Shown piece by piece: positions 22,501 to 32,715 of a stretch of DNA of 64,000 nt (position 1 is its first letter; each line of letters opens with the position of its first letter). The notes beneath the pieces were generated by a model. That model was given only the letters and a program-made list of their open reading frames with translations. It was not told where the DNA came from and made no database searches. The position numbers and the translations under genes are program-made. Source of the stretch: Limnanthes douglasii subsp. nivea (taxonomy: Eukaryota; Streptophyta; Magnoliopsida; Brassicales; Limnanthaceae); assembly GCA_036936605.1 (NCBI GenBank), contig JAUPFV010000001.1:248184925-248248924 (forward strand), read 5' to 3'.

Positions 22501-25158
22501 ATCAGCCTTTTCTTTTGAGAAAGCTCACCTTTTTTGTACCACTGGTGCCACATCTCTCCGGACTGATAGGTGATGGGAAATTACCTCTGATGGAACTCCT
22601 GTAACATCAGCATTGCACCAAGCAAAAACATGTTGATGGTCTTTCAAGAATTTCAACATTCCTTTTTTCAACATTGGTGGCATTTTGGATCCTATCTTGA
22701 CATTTTTTCCTTCTTCTAAACAGTGTGTTTCAACCTCCTCAACTGGGATCAACACTCCGGGGGTCTCTCTGGGGTCATCAATTTCACCCTCACCCCCAGA
22801 AAGGCCCTCAAACTGCTATTGGTCATTTATACGGACTGCCCCCAGCGTTCGTGGAGCCAAGGCAGTGGCATAACATTATCTTGCAACTTTTTGGCTGCTC
22901 CGGACAACCCCAACCTGCCCCTGAACAGCATATTTCAGACACTGATGGACTGTCGAAGCCACTGCATGCATCCTAGAGAGCCATGATCTCCCTAGAATAA
23001 CATTGTAACAGGTGGGACAATCCACCACAATGAAGAGTATTCTAACCATTTTCTTGAAAGGGCCCCTGCCCAACAACACTTCTTCTTCAAACTCCCTGAT
23101 CACATCGGCTGAGCTGCCCGTGAAGCCCACGATTGATCTGTCCGACTTTTGTATCACAGCTGGATTTCTCATTTTCTTGTAAGTGTTTAGAAAAAGGATA
23201 TTGGCAGAGCTTCCAGTATCCACCAAAATTCGCCTTATCTCATTGCCCCCTATAGACGCTCCTATGACAACAACATCCTCATGAGGGCCAGCAATATCTC
23301 TCAAATCATCCTCATCGAAAACTATGAATGGGAATGAGTTTGGAGATTGATAGGATGTCATGCCTCCTTCTAGCTGGGAGGCCAAATTATGAACATGTCT
23401 TTTTCTTGAAGAGGTGGTAGGAGCTGTCATAGTGTCCCCTCCGAAGATTGTCAGTGACTCGAAGAATTTAATAAGCCCGGAGACTGATCTAGAACGCTCC
23501 TCAATAGAACCCACTCTGTTTCTGGTTGGATCAGGATCCAAATACTCGGACTCCACGTCAAACCTTTCAACTATTACCATAGCCCCCTCCGGGGCAGCGT
23601 TGCTTGGACCAACCCTATGAATGTTGTCAGGCCTGTTGCCTCCTCTTCTTTTAACGTATGCACCCAACTTTCCTCTTTCAATCAAGTTCTGTACCTCTTG
23701 CTTCAGCGCTATGCAATCATCGGTGGTATGGCCAATATCATTATGGTATTGGCAAAAGGAATTATTTCGATGTTCTCTGGGAGACTGCAAAGTTGCCGGT
23801 CTCCGGTAGTGTACTTCATCTTTTGTTTTCTCGAAAATGGTTGCCACACTTTCTTTGAGCTCTACAAACCACTCCGGTTGGACCCACGGCCCTCTTTTGT
23901 TTCTAGACTGTTGACTTTGTGCAGGAGCAGCTGGTTGAGACTGAGCCTTTCCCCTTCCATGCCCCTGTCCGGTTTCTCTTGCTTTGTTCCCGGACTGGTT
24001 TTGATTTGGTGTTGGTGCCACCGGGGTGGATCTCACTTGTCTGTGCACCCTGGTCTTTTTCGTTTCATCAACATTTATTTGCTTGCCAACTTGGTTCAGC
24101 AATCCTCCCCAGGTCATGGCTTTCTTTCTGGTCACCGAATCGGCCAGGTTGCCTGGGTTCAAACCTTGTCTCAGGGATGCTATTGCTACCTGTTCAAAGC
24201 AATCAGCCAACCCATTCTTTGTGTTTACAAAACGACTTATGTACTCCTTTAACGACTCATTTGGCTCTTGGGCACAATGGATTATTGTGTCTCCATTGCC
24301 CTTCAGCTCCTTACTTCCCACAAACTGCCTTCGAAAGGCCACCCAAAAAGTATCAAAGTCTTTAATACAACCCTGAGGCAGGCTGTTGTACCATTTCAGA
24401 GCACTCCCCGTAAATGATTGGGAGAATGCCCTACAGAGTAGTTTATCATCATCATCAAAGTTCATCATGAAGTTCTTGAATTGCTCCAGATGATTGTCCG
24501 GATCAGTACTGCCATCATACTTCTCCATCTTGGTGCTATCAAACCTCTTGGGGAGGTTTCCGGATAGGATTTTAGAAGACAGTGGAGACTGCCTCCAATT
24601 CCTTCCATGACTGAACACGGTATCCTCATTAGGAGTTGCAAAGATACCTGGCTCATCATGGAAGGCAAAAGGATCCATCAGCATCTTGTCTGTATACCTC
24701 CGGTGGTGAGATGACCCTTTTCCTATATGTCTCGTCATTCTTCCATGGTGATCTCTTTTTCTGGAATACTTCTTAACTTGCTTTTGTGTCTTCTTGGTAC
24801 GTCCCTCATCACTACTAGAGGACAAGGACTTTTCATTCCCCTCACTGTCCGAAGAGCTGTCCGAAGATTCTGAACTCGAGTCAGAACTCTCCACAGGCTT
24901 GGACCGGTGAGATTTTTTAGAGCTGGCATGCGTCTTCTTAGTGCTCTCATGAGTTTTGGAAACCCCATGCTCTCTTGGGTTATCGGTGTGGTGAGCAGCT
25001 GATGCTTTGGATTTCTCTTTCACGCCCATCTTGGCTTTTTCAGCCCTCAGAGCTTTTATCTCAAGTTTTAACCTGTCGCGCTCTTGGACAGTATACTCAT
25101 CATTCTCTTCCACCACTTCGAGCAAAGCTGGTGGAAGCTCTGGATTATCCGGATTCAT
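19528..25158 (-). pseudogene. gag-pro-pol of element 2, single frame with two nonsense codons
   Basis: One frame of about 1876 codons from ATG at 25158. Gag: Ser/Asp-rich and basic N-terminus, gag domain about residues 200-340, knuckle variant CQYHNDIGHTTDDC at 469-482. Protease DTG at 647-649. Stops: TAA (complement of 22876-22878) and TGA (complement of 22525-22527). After the second stop, numbering from the Met at 22485: RT with YIDD at 134-137, but motif A reads FMNAFSGY, with Asn72 for the catalytic Asp seen in element 1. Archaeal-type RNase H Asp420, Glu456/458, Asp482, Asp532. Integrase His638, His645, Cys676, Cys679 and Asp708, Asp768, Glu804 (DD35E spacing). Apart from these three lesions it is intact. 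Confidence 0.95.
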
Positions 25159-25210
25159 TCGGACAGAATTTCTTTACTTGGTTTTGAATACTGGATTCAG
25201 GCACCGTCGC

Positions 25211-25228
25211 CTCCCACTGTGGTCGCCA
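25211..25228 (-). other. Primer binding site, tRNA-Arg(UCG), element 2
   Basis: On the element strand TGGCGACCACAGTGGGAG begins 3 bases inside the 5' LTR. From memory it is complementary over 18 bases to the 3' end of plant tRNA-Arg(UCG) including CCA. tRNA-Arg primers are known in the Tat/Ogre group. Confidence 0.75.
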
Positions 25229-25231
25229 ATT

Positions 25232-25701
25232 TGGTGAGGATAAAAGTAGCCTGAGGGTAGGCTGGTAATTTCAAGTTGAGTTTTAAGACGGCGTGAGGGT
25301 GTTTCAGGGTGGTGTGAAGGTGTTTCAAGATATTTCAAGGTGGAGAGAGAATTGAGCAGCTTGGCAGCAGTAAAAATTTGTTACCCATAGTTAATGCTGG
25401 TGGTTGGGTATTTATAGTATGTAGTTTGGGCCCTTATGGGCTTTCGGGTCAAGTTTAATGGACCCGGGTCATGTTTAAAGACCCATGAGTTTTAAGTAGA
25501 TGAGCAGGTAGCTTAGTCAGATAGTGTTTAGGTATTTTAGTACTTTAGTCATAGTTCGAACTGCTTTAGATTTGCAGTGTTCGAAGTCATCTGTCCGATT
25601 CAAAATTCCTGTCCGAATTAAGCTCTTGGAGTCTGTCCGGTTTACGGAGAGATTTACCTTGGGATGCCCTTCCGGGGAGCACTCCGAATTCGGACTCATC
25701 A
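25232..25701 (-). repeat. 5' LTR of element 2 with promoter TATA
   Basis: 470 bp, TG at one end and CA at the other. On the element strand ACTATAAATACCC (TATAAA at the complement of 25411-25416) is the likely core promoter for the genomic RNA. TSD GTTGT at 25702-25706. Confidence 0.96.
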
Positions 25702-25734
25702 GTTGTGAAACAATATATTCAGTGAAGCCTAAGC

Positions 25735-25992
25735 AACCATGGTAAAAGTGATAGCTGCAAAACTTTAAACAAGGGTTGATAGATGTGAAACCTATGCTAA
25801 TGTGAAGCAGTGCTAAAATAATAGATGTAAAACTTATGCAAATGTGAAACCATAGTAAAAATATTATATGCGAAACCTATGCGAATGTGAAACTAAGGCA
25901 AAAATGATAGATGAGAAACTTATACAAATGTGAAACCAATGCAAAAGTAGTTGATGAGAAACCTATCGCAATGAGAAACCAATGAAATAATG
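25735..25992. repeat. 43-bp minisatellite, about 6 units
   Basis: Units such as ATAGATGTAAAACTTATGCA start at 25821, 25864, 25907 and 25950, exactly 43 bp apart, with earlier, more degenerate units from about 25735. Element 2 inserted at its left edge. Confidence 0.9.
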
Positions 25993-26531
25993 TAAGAAAA
26001 TTTGGAATTGCATACCTTTATCATATTATTTGTGATTGGTCTTGCTCAGATTTTATCCAGTCTTCTTGATGTTTCATCAAAAAAGTATGTCTTGGTAATC
26101 ATGGATTGTTCTTTTTCTTTTTCTGTTTTTGAATATCTTGGTTCAAAGTGTTAACTTGTAATGGTATGATGGTTTCCATGTTTTAAAACAAAGATTATCT
26201 TGACATTATTGGTTGTAAGGAGAAATGTTTTCCCCAATTTGAAAGCTTTATTTACATTATCATACCTTTTTATTATTATTTCAATCAACTCCCCATTCTT
26301 TTTGTAAAGTGTTTTCTTTTTTCTAAGATCATATGTTGCATTTAAGATGGAATAAAATGGTGTCTTTTGGCTTTTTATATATGTTTTGGTCTTACTTTTA
26401 TCTTCTTCGTCTATTTTATCAATGCAAAGAGACCTAACCTGAAAAAACAAGTTTTTAGAGCCATTTTTATGTAAAATCAATAACATGAGAAAAAAAGATC
26501 AGCTATGGTAGATGAAAAATCAGTGGAAGTA

Positions 26532-26720
26532 TAATAAGTGATAGATGTGAAACATATGCAAATGTGAAACCATTGCAAAAGTGATAGATGTGAAACCTTT
26601 GCAAATGTTAAACTAGGGAAAATGGATAGATGCAAAACGTAACCTAATATGTAACCAATATAAAGTGATAGATGTGAAACATATGCAAAAATGAAATCAT
26701 GGAAAAAAAGATAGTTACAA
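26532..26720. repeat. 43-bp minisatellite, second array
   Basis: The same 43-bp unit (GATAGATGTGAAACATATGC...) occurs about four times, on the other side of the 26151-26440 exon. Degenerate single units continue to about 26880. Confidence 0.85.
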
Positions 26721-27200
26721 AATCTATGCAAATGTAAAAAAAAATGGGAATTGTATATGCCAAAAACAAGTTAACTATGATAGATGCTAAGTAATAGATA
26801 TTAAACCTCACCAATTATGAAAGATATCAAATGATAGCTGCTAAACCAGAACAATATAGATGATGAGAAACAATAGCATGGCTATTTTGTAGTAATAATA
26901 GTAGAGCTATTTGTTAGTAATTATGAAAGGCTATTTGGCAGTAATTATGAGGGTCTCGTGTCTCAATTTAGCAAGACACGAGTAAGCGGTATATAAATAA
27001 CAGAAAAATAAATTAAACAAATAAGATATTGAAGTAAGGGTATGTTGAGAAACGAATAACTAACTGAAAAGAAAAATCACTCAAAACGGATATAAAGGAA
27101 GAACATTATGACTACAATAAAGAAAACTCAGAAAGACCTTCCAATGAAACCCTAGGTTTCTGGAAAATCGAAAAATCAAACTGTATTTTCAAAAAACAAG

Positions 27201-27482
27201 ATGATCGAAAGTAGATTTTTTTACTATTTTTAGCATAGATTTTGTTTTTAAATAGTTTAAAGCTTTATGAGAAAGTGAATGAAGAGAAAATAAGATTCAA
27301 TTTCTTGATCGCAAGAGTCGGTAATGAACCGCCGAAGAAAGTAGGCAGGTAGGATAGTATCCTGGAGAGGGAAAGAATTTTTTTGTTTTTTTTATTAATT
27401 TTTATTTATATTATGGGTAATTTTGGAATAAATTTAGTCAAATATTTTAGGCCTTTATCTCTCATATGTTTTGTTAACGGGC
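27201..27482. other. No gene seen
   Basis: AT-rich flank between the 5' end of the decayed gene and element 3; nothing recognised. Confidence 0.5.
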
Positions 27483-27799
27483 CTTAATCGACAGTTAAAA
27501 CTGAGCTAACTATAAAACAAACTTAGCAGGCGAATACGATCGACCGAAGGGTACATATACAATAATAATTAAGGCCATATTGATCAACTAGTTAACCCAC
27601 TACTGTTGTGGCCATAAAATTAGGCTCCATGACATAAATGTACAAATAATGTGCGCAATTAATTGGGTGACGATTTAGTGAATATGTGTAACTTCTAAAT
27701 GATGTATAAATAGACGAATAAACGGGGTACAATGTAATTTCTCTTCTCGCATAAATAAAAGATTACTATTTGGCATTCCCCTTGTTAGTTTTTCCGATA
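27483..27799 (+). repeat. 5' LTR of element 3, truncated and deleted
   Basis: It starts within the LTR at CTTAATCGACAGTTAAAAC and ends near TTTTTCCGATA. Compared with 29887-30602 it lacks the first 60 or so bases and an internal stretch of roughly 270 bp between TTAGCAGG and GACCGA. Confidence 0.8.
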
Positions 27800-27806
27800 A
27801 AAAATT

Positions 27807-27823
27807 TGGTGTCATTTGTGGGA
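27807..27823 (+). other. Probable primer binding site, element 3
   Basis: TGGTGTCATTTGTGGGA follows the LTR by a few bases. It resembles the TGGCGCC(G)T(C/T)TGTGGGA sites of many plant Ty3/gypsy elements with two to three changes. The tRNA is not assigned. Confidence 0.5.
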
Positions 27824-28179
27824 ACAAAAACGTGTACAGCTCTAGAGCATCTTAACCATAGTAGTCACTAGATAAGAGATTGAGAGAGATATTCTAGAAC
27901 CAAGCGGGACAACGGGAAACCGGAAAGCTGCGACAAATCCACCGACTGGGCCGAACCAGTTGACCCCCGTCGCTAAGAAACAACCCAGAAATTACAGCAA
28001 CAGTCACAGGTGAAGCATCACTGCCGATAGGACAACCTGTAACCGGGACTGACCCGAAAATTAACCTGTCGCTGTACGTGACGGCTCTCGTAGTGCATGA
28101 GATACTGGGAAATAATCTGGTAAACACTCCAACATTCCAATAATTAGAACAACTGCAAGATCAACTCAAGATGGGGAGC

Positions 28180-28960
28180 AGGCCATGCATGCTACCATTA
28201 TTGGGATGAACGACGCACTGAAAACCCTAACCGTTAAGGCTCGAAGGACTAGCCGAGCCAACTATCAATCTGGGCATAACGCCAGCTGCGCTCAGCGGGG
28301 GGATCAATCCTCTAAGCGTGACAATAAAAAAGAAAAATAAGGCAAGAAGCGCTCCAAATAACGCGAGTCGCGTCAAGATGTGCGCCCTGATGCATCTAAG
28401 AGGGCCAGCGAGGATGAGGACATGTAGTATAACCAGGTGCGACCGAGAATGTCCAGCTAAATACTCAAGGAGTCTCAATTCGTGGAGAGAATCCTCGAAG
28501 CCCAGTTACCAAGAAAATTCAACCCCTTCAGAATGAAAGCTTATGACAGAACAGGGGATCTAGAGAGGCACCTAGAACAATTCCACAATTTGATGATGGT
28601 GTTCAACCTCGACAACGTTATCCTGTGCAGGGCCCTGTCAATGACCCTCAAGGAAAACACGATGTACTGGTTCAGCAGTCTGCGTAAAGGGTCCATTCAC
28701 GTTTTCACGGGCTTATGGAAAGCCTTCGGAGAAAGATTCGTAGGTAACAAAGAGCTCAAGCGCGACTGAGTATTGGCTAATTTCACTACATCTATGGCAA
28801 TGATTAAGTCTACCAAGCAGATCTTAATGTTTAGCAGACGTGCGCTCAACACAACAGTCAACAACATTCTTCATCCATTTGCAGCCAACTATGTGGGGCA
28901 TATGCCTATCATGCTAAATATGTTCTGTATAAGGGGTGGGAGGGGCAGCCGTAGCCCCTA
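28180..28960 (+). pseudogene. gag remnant, element 3
   Basis: The clear part is 28482-28769: ILEAQLPRKFNPFRMKAYD, then HLEQFHNLMMVF and WKAFGERFVGNKELKRD, a retrotransposon gag domain. It aligns with element 2 Gag (SGNLPKRFDSTKMEKYDGST ... FVGSKELKGN). A TGA follows at once. Upstream (MHATIIGMNDALKTLTVK) and downstream pieces are in broken frames. The coding sequence ends at about 28960, where the internal deletion begins. Confidence 0.8.
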
Positions 28961-29470
28961 GTTTAATATGGTGGTAAACAAACATGTTTCGTTATTTTGA
29001 GCTTGATAAAGGTGCTCACCAATCGTTGGTACCCTCACTATCACATCACTGGATATCCCATATCTAGACCTAAAAATTAGTAGGCCGCTATTTTCAAGAT
29101 ACCCGTACTTGGGAGGCAGCCGGGAAAATTAATTTTCTAAGTCTGTCGGATCTTGAAATTTAGACTCTACTATTTTCACCTTTTTCTTTCTAACCTTTTT
29201 TGGATCCATTGTGTTTGTTCAAGTGACTGTAATGAGCCAAAAGTAGGTGTGAGAACAATTAAACGGAAGGGCTACGTACGTGTGAGCACCACTAACAGTG
29301 AAGAGGGTTTCATTTGAGTGGGCATATGAAAGGAAGGATCAACGACTGCGCCTAAACCAAAGGTTTTTTCTCCTAAGACCAATGTTAGTTGTGGAGGCTA
29401 TAAAAAACAGAAACAAGACAACTTAAAATAACTTCTTTAATATAGATGAGCAAAAAATCCTCTTGCATGG
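28961..29470. other. Internal region of element 3, no gene seen
   Basis: It probably spans the deletion joint between gag and the aORF 5' region. A possible minus-strand ATG (MQEDFLLIYIKE) at 29468 lies about 105 bp downstream of the TATA box, where the aORF would begin, but the frame soon ends. Confidence 0.4.
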
Positions 29471-29571
29471 ATGTTATCGCGCTAGAAAATTGAGAGAGTT
29501 TCTTCACCAAAGTAAGATTTATTGTGATTTAATACGTCACGTATTTACTAAGTTTAAAAGGCTTTTAAAAA

Positions 29572-29733
29572 TTTATATTCGCTCTTCACCCCATGTGTGA
29601 TTTGATTGCGGTTGTCATTAATCAACAAAACCCGTCAAGTTTCCACCCAAAACCCAAGTGACAGAAATTAAAACGGCTTTGATGTCAGAACCGTCGTTAC
29701 CCACGCGTGATCTACACGATCGCCACGTGTCAC
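29572..29733 (-). promoter_or_regulatory. aORF promoter block kept in element 3
   Basis: On the minus strand ATATAAAT (complement of 29572-29579) lies about 155 bp downstream of an ACACGTGG/CCACGTGT G-box (29722-29733). Order and spacing match elements 1 and 2. Confidence 0.45.
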
Positions 29734-29886
29734 CTTAGCGTTATAATTGTTTACATACGCCATCATAATGCATTGTACGTCACCATAATTACACAATATA
29801 GATGTTAATCACCTCTGCGTCGTCTACACTGTTTAATTCATCGATTTATGCTGATAACATATAATCCATGAACTATGGGGGTGCTC

Positions 29887-30602
29887 TGATGAGGGGGTAT
29901 CCACCGACTAGTAGTTCATAGGGTATATGAGTAGAGGGAATAAATGGAAGACTTAATCGACAGTTAAAACCGAGCTAACTATAAGATAGACTTAGCAGGA
30001 GAACGAGCGCGACGATGATATTGTCATCCTCGAAGTCTATATGAGGGAGTAGGACCTGCCAACAAGGTAAACCTAGCAAACTGCATCAGGGCGAACATAC
30101 GGTTCATCGAGCATCAAACGAAAAAGGTAAGGACAATGAAAAGCGATCTAACTTCTGACAAGGCAAACGAAAGAGACGGCCGACCTCGGGGTATAACCGA
30201 GCAAAAGTAAGAGCGAGAGGACCGACCTCGAGACATAACTGAGCAAGAAGTAAGAGCGAGGGGCTTAGCTTGGTCTCTAACGCGGATATGACCGACCGAG
30301 AGGTACATATAGAAAATAGTTAAAGCCATATTGATTAACCAGTCAACCCACTACCGGTATGGACATAAAATTAGGCTCCATGATATAAATATAAAAATAA
30401 CGTGCGCATTTAATATTTGGACGATTTAGAGATTATGTGTAATTGCCACCAATTGCTTGAAGCAACCGTTTAAGCTGAAGTTTTTTTAAAAGAAATAAAA
30501 TGATGTATAAATTAATGAATAAACGGAATACAATATAACTTCTTTTATTTCATAAATAAAAGTTTACTAGTTGGCATTCCTTTTGTTAATTTTTCTATGA
30601 CA
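29887..30602 (+). repeat. 3' LTR of element 3
   Basis: It starts TGATGAGGGGG right after a purine-rich ACTATGGGGGTGCTC and ends TTTTTCTATGACA. The length is 716 bp. It carries a run of related words such as GACCGACCTCG...AACTGAGCAA and CGGCCGACCTCG...AACCGAGCAA (30177-30250). Confidence 0.8.
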
Positions 30603-30954
30603 GTAACTCTCCCCTGATTTATTTTGTTTAACAAAACTACTTATTTTATATATATACATATATATATATATATACACGTTTTATTTTGAAATAAAATTCA
30701 ACGAAACCATTAAACATCGTCTAAAAAAATTGACACGGATCCATTACAAACTATTATTACTTTCCTTTTTATTTTTATCGACCTACAACTTTGAAAGTAC
30801 GAAGAAATTAGACTGTACTATACATACTATTGTTTGTTTAATATTGTTTTCCTCAAATATCAAGTATCGAGAACATTAGTAAATTTTTCATAATAAAAAA
30901 TAGAATAAAAATAAATTTAGCCGGTATGCATTAAGTTTTTAATATATATTTTTG
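30603..30954. other. AT-rich, with a TA/CA microsatellite
   Basis: An imperfect (TA)n run lies at about 30641-30676. No gene seen. Confidence 0.6.
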
Positions 30955-31152
30955 GAGGGAACTCGTAACCGCTATTCAGAGTGCAATGAATGCGCACAGG
31001 GTAAACTCTCAATCTGACGCAAAAGTCTGCAAACCAACGCCAGAAGATAAACCACACATGATGACAGGCTCAGCCGAGAAAACGTATGTACAGGGATTCG
31101 AACTCATGACCTTTGGTCACAAACATACCTTACTCAACCAACTCGACTACTC
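30955..31152 (-). mobile_element. tRNA-derived SINE, copy 1
   Basis: On the minus strand the head reads GAGTTGGTTGAGTAAGG (box-A region), followed by a box B of GAGTTCGAATCCCTG (complement of 31091-31105, consensus GGTTCGANNCC). The tail ends in GCGCA...TTCCC. About 198 bp. A small ORF through it is not a gene. Confidence 0.8.
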
Positions 31153-31182
31153 CTTTAGGGCATTAATCTTTTTGTTTTTTTA

Positions 31183-31380
31183 GGGAACTCGCAGCCGCTA
31201 CTTAGAATGCAATGAGTGCGCACAGGATAAACCCTCAGTATGATGCAATAGCCTGCAAACCAACGTCAGAAGGTAAATCGTACAAGGTGACGGGCTTAGC
31301 CGAGAAAGCGTATGTAAAAGGACTCGAACTCATGACCTTTAGACACAAACATGTCTTACTCAACCAACTCGACTACTCTT
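31183..31380 (-). mobile_element. tRNA-derived SINE, copy 2
   Basis: Same family, orientation and length as copy 1, 30 bp away. Flanks ATTAATCTTTTTGTT (left) and ACTAATTTTTTTGTT (right) form an imperfect target duplication. Box B reads GAGTTCGAGTCC on the minus strand. Confidence 0.8.
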
Positions 31381-32517
31381 TGAAACTAATTTTTTTGTTA
31401 CATAACTTGTACCACGCGGTATGGTTCTTTTAATACAATTACGTTATTCACTAACTCTTGTTTAAAATATATAAAGTAGATGAAAATGATTTTATCTATA
31501 AGTCAAAAATTTGTTTGTCTACGACACTATTCTTATCTGGAAGCCACATAAATAAATGCTGCAAGGTTGGTTTACAAATTAGTTTTGGCACAGTGTCTCT
31601 AAGAGAGGTAGGCCGAGTATTCTCAAGTCAATTAGAAATATTTTTGGCTTTTACAAATCACTTTATCATAGTTTCAAAACTCACTTTATTATAGTTTCAA
31701 AACTCACTTAAATTTAGTTTTTCAAATCAATTAATCCGATATTTTTGCAAGTCAAATATATTTATTTCTTACCGGTCAAATAAGTCGACATTTTGTAAGA
31801 CAATTAAGCATAATTTTAGAAAACTGAACCTATATTCGCAAATCAACCCGTAATTCACACAATCACTAAAATCTTATTTTTTCTAATAATAGGTTATAAT
31901 CTCACAAGTGAAACTGAATTACAAATAAGAATAAAATAGATCATGTTTACGCGCAATCAAAATGTATAATTTTTATAACTCAAAATTGCATGTCCTTTTC
32001 TAATTTCAAATCATATTAAATCTGTTCAAAGGTTAAAGAAGAAGTAAATCAAACAAAAATTTAATTTCAATTCAAAACGTAAAAGGAAAAATTCAGAATC
32101 GACCAACATATTCAAAACCTGATTTCAAACGAAAAAAACAAACAAACCTAAAATGGATCAATTCTTTTCGTGGAGAAAACCAATATTAATTGAAATTGGA
32201 GAGTTAGGACAAATTATAATAATCAAAATTAAAAACCTTCAAAAGCCGAATAATCAAACTATAAAACTGAATCAAATTTAATAGCAACTAACAAATATAA
32301 AAACTAATAAAAAACATAAAAAATTTATCGGCATCATCAAACTAGAACTATGACGTAACTACAGTATCAAAAATTGACGACATAAGAAATTTTAGATTTA
32401 TGTTAGCTGTCAAATAATGTGTCTCAAATTTGTCCAATAATTTTGGATCATAAATTAATCAAAAGAATGTTATAAACCTGAATTAGATTAACTTAGTCTT
32501 GCATATAAAAAAATATT
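31381..32517. other. AT-rich, no gene seen
   Basis: There is a 23-bp direct duplication TTTAT(C/T)ATAGTTTCAAAAC with CTCAC near 31661 and 31684. The rest is low-complexity AT-rich sequence without a convincing frame. Confidence 0.55.
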
Positions 32518-32518
32518 T

Positions 32519-32715
32519 GCTCCCAGGATAGCCGAGTTGGTTGAGTAAGGCATACTTGTGACCAAAGGTTATGAAATTAAATTAGTCTATCTTATTGACA
32601 ATAATTCAAAAGCTTTTGACTTTTTCCACATTTTTTTCTCCGGAGGGAATCCGCAACCGCTATTCAGAGTGCAATGAGTGCGCACAGGGTAAACCCTCAG
32701 TCCGACGCAATAGCA
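32519..32715. mobile_element. SINE copy 3, rearranged
   Basis: The head (GCCGAGTTGGTTGAGTAAGG ... GTGACCAAAGGTTATGA, 32530-32573) is on the + strand. The tail (TATTCAGAGTGCAATGAGTG ... GTCCGACGCAATAGC, 32640-32715) is on the minus strand. The tRNA-like head and the tail of the same family thus point in opposite directions about 65 bp apart. Confidence 0.65.

Larger units (their letters stand above)
15176..25701 (-). mobile_element. Element 2: complete young Tat-type LTR retrotransposon
   Basis: Two 470-bp LTRs (15176-15645 and 25232-25701) bound the element and differ at 4 positions (0.85 per cent). GTTGT flanks both ends (15171-15175, 25702-25706). The transcript runs right to left: 5' LTR at 25701-25232, tRNA-Arg PBS, gag-pro-pol in one frame, antisense ORF, PPT, 3' LTR. 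With a commonly used grass rate (1.3e-8 per site per year) the insertion would be about 0.3 million years old; the rate for this plant is unknown. It landed in a minisatellite within a decayed gene. Confidence 0.97.
25707..27200 (-). pseudogene. Decayed multi-exon gene, upstream half
   Basis: The clearest exon runs from about 26440 down to 26151 on the minus strand: a TTTTTTCAG acceptor, then VRSLCIDKIDEEDKSKTKTY, ending KIIFVLKHGNHHTITS. This is coding-like, with no stop inside. The 5' region near 27150 has AAACCTAGGGTTT, common in plant 5' UTRs. Minisatellite arrays lie on both sides of the exon, as if in introns. The gene continues at 12753-15170 on the other side of element 2. The family is not certain; see that entry. 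Confidence 0.4.
27483..30602 (+). mobile_element. Element 3: internally deleted Tat derivative
   Basis: Two LTRs in direct orientation, a PBS-like sequence and a gag remnant are present, but no protease, RT or integrase. The 3' end keeps the block upstream of the antisense ORF (TATA and G-box) and a PPT. It is a deletion derivative or non-autonomous relative of the Tat elements. The left LTR has lost its first part, so no target duplication can be checked. Confidence 0.75.

Noticed and set aside
23617..24376. Plus-strand ORFs of up to 211 residues opposite the gag of element 2
   Set aside because: They are shadows of the minus-strand gag frame, with no motif, promoter or splice signs.
30955..31380. 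tRNA genes
   Set aside because: Only the box A/B region is tRNA-like; no acceptor stem or anticodon arm can be formed and the unit goes on into a shared 3' body, so they are SINEs.
30986..31433. Two similar small ORFs (65 and 73 residues) as a duplicated gene
   Set aside because: They are translations of two SINE copies read from the opposite strand.
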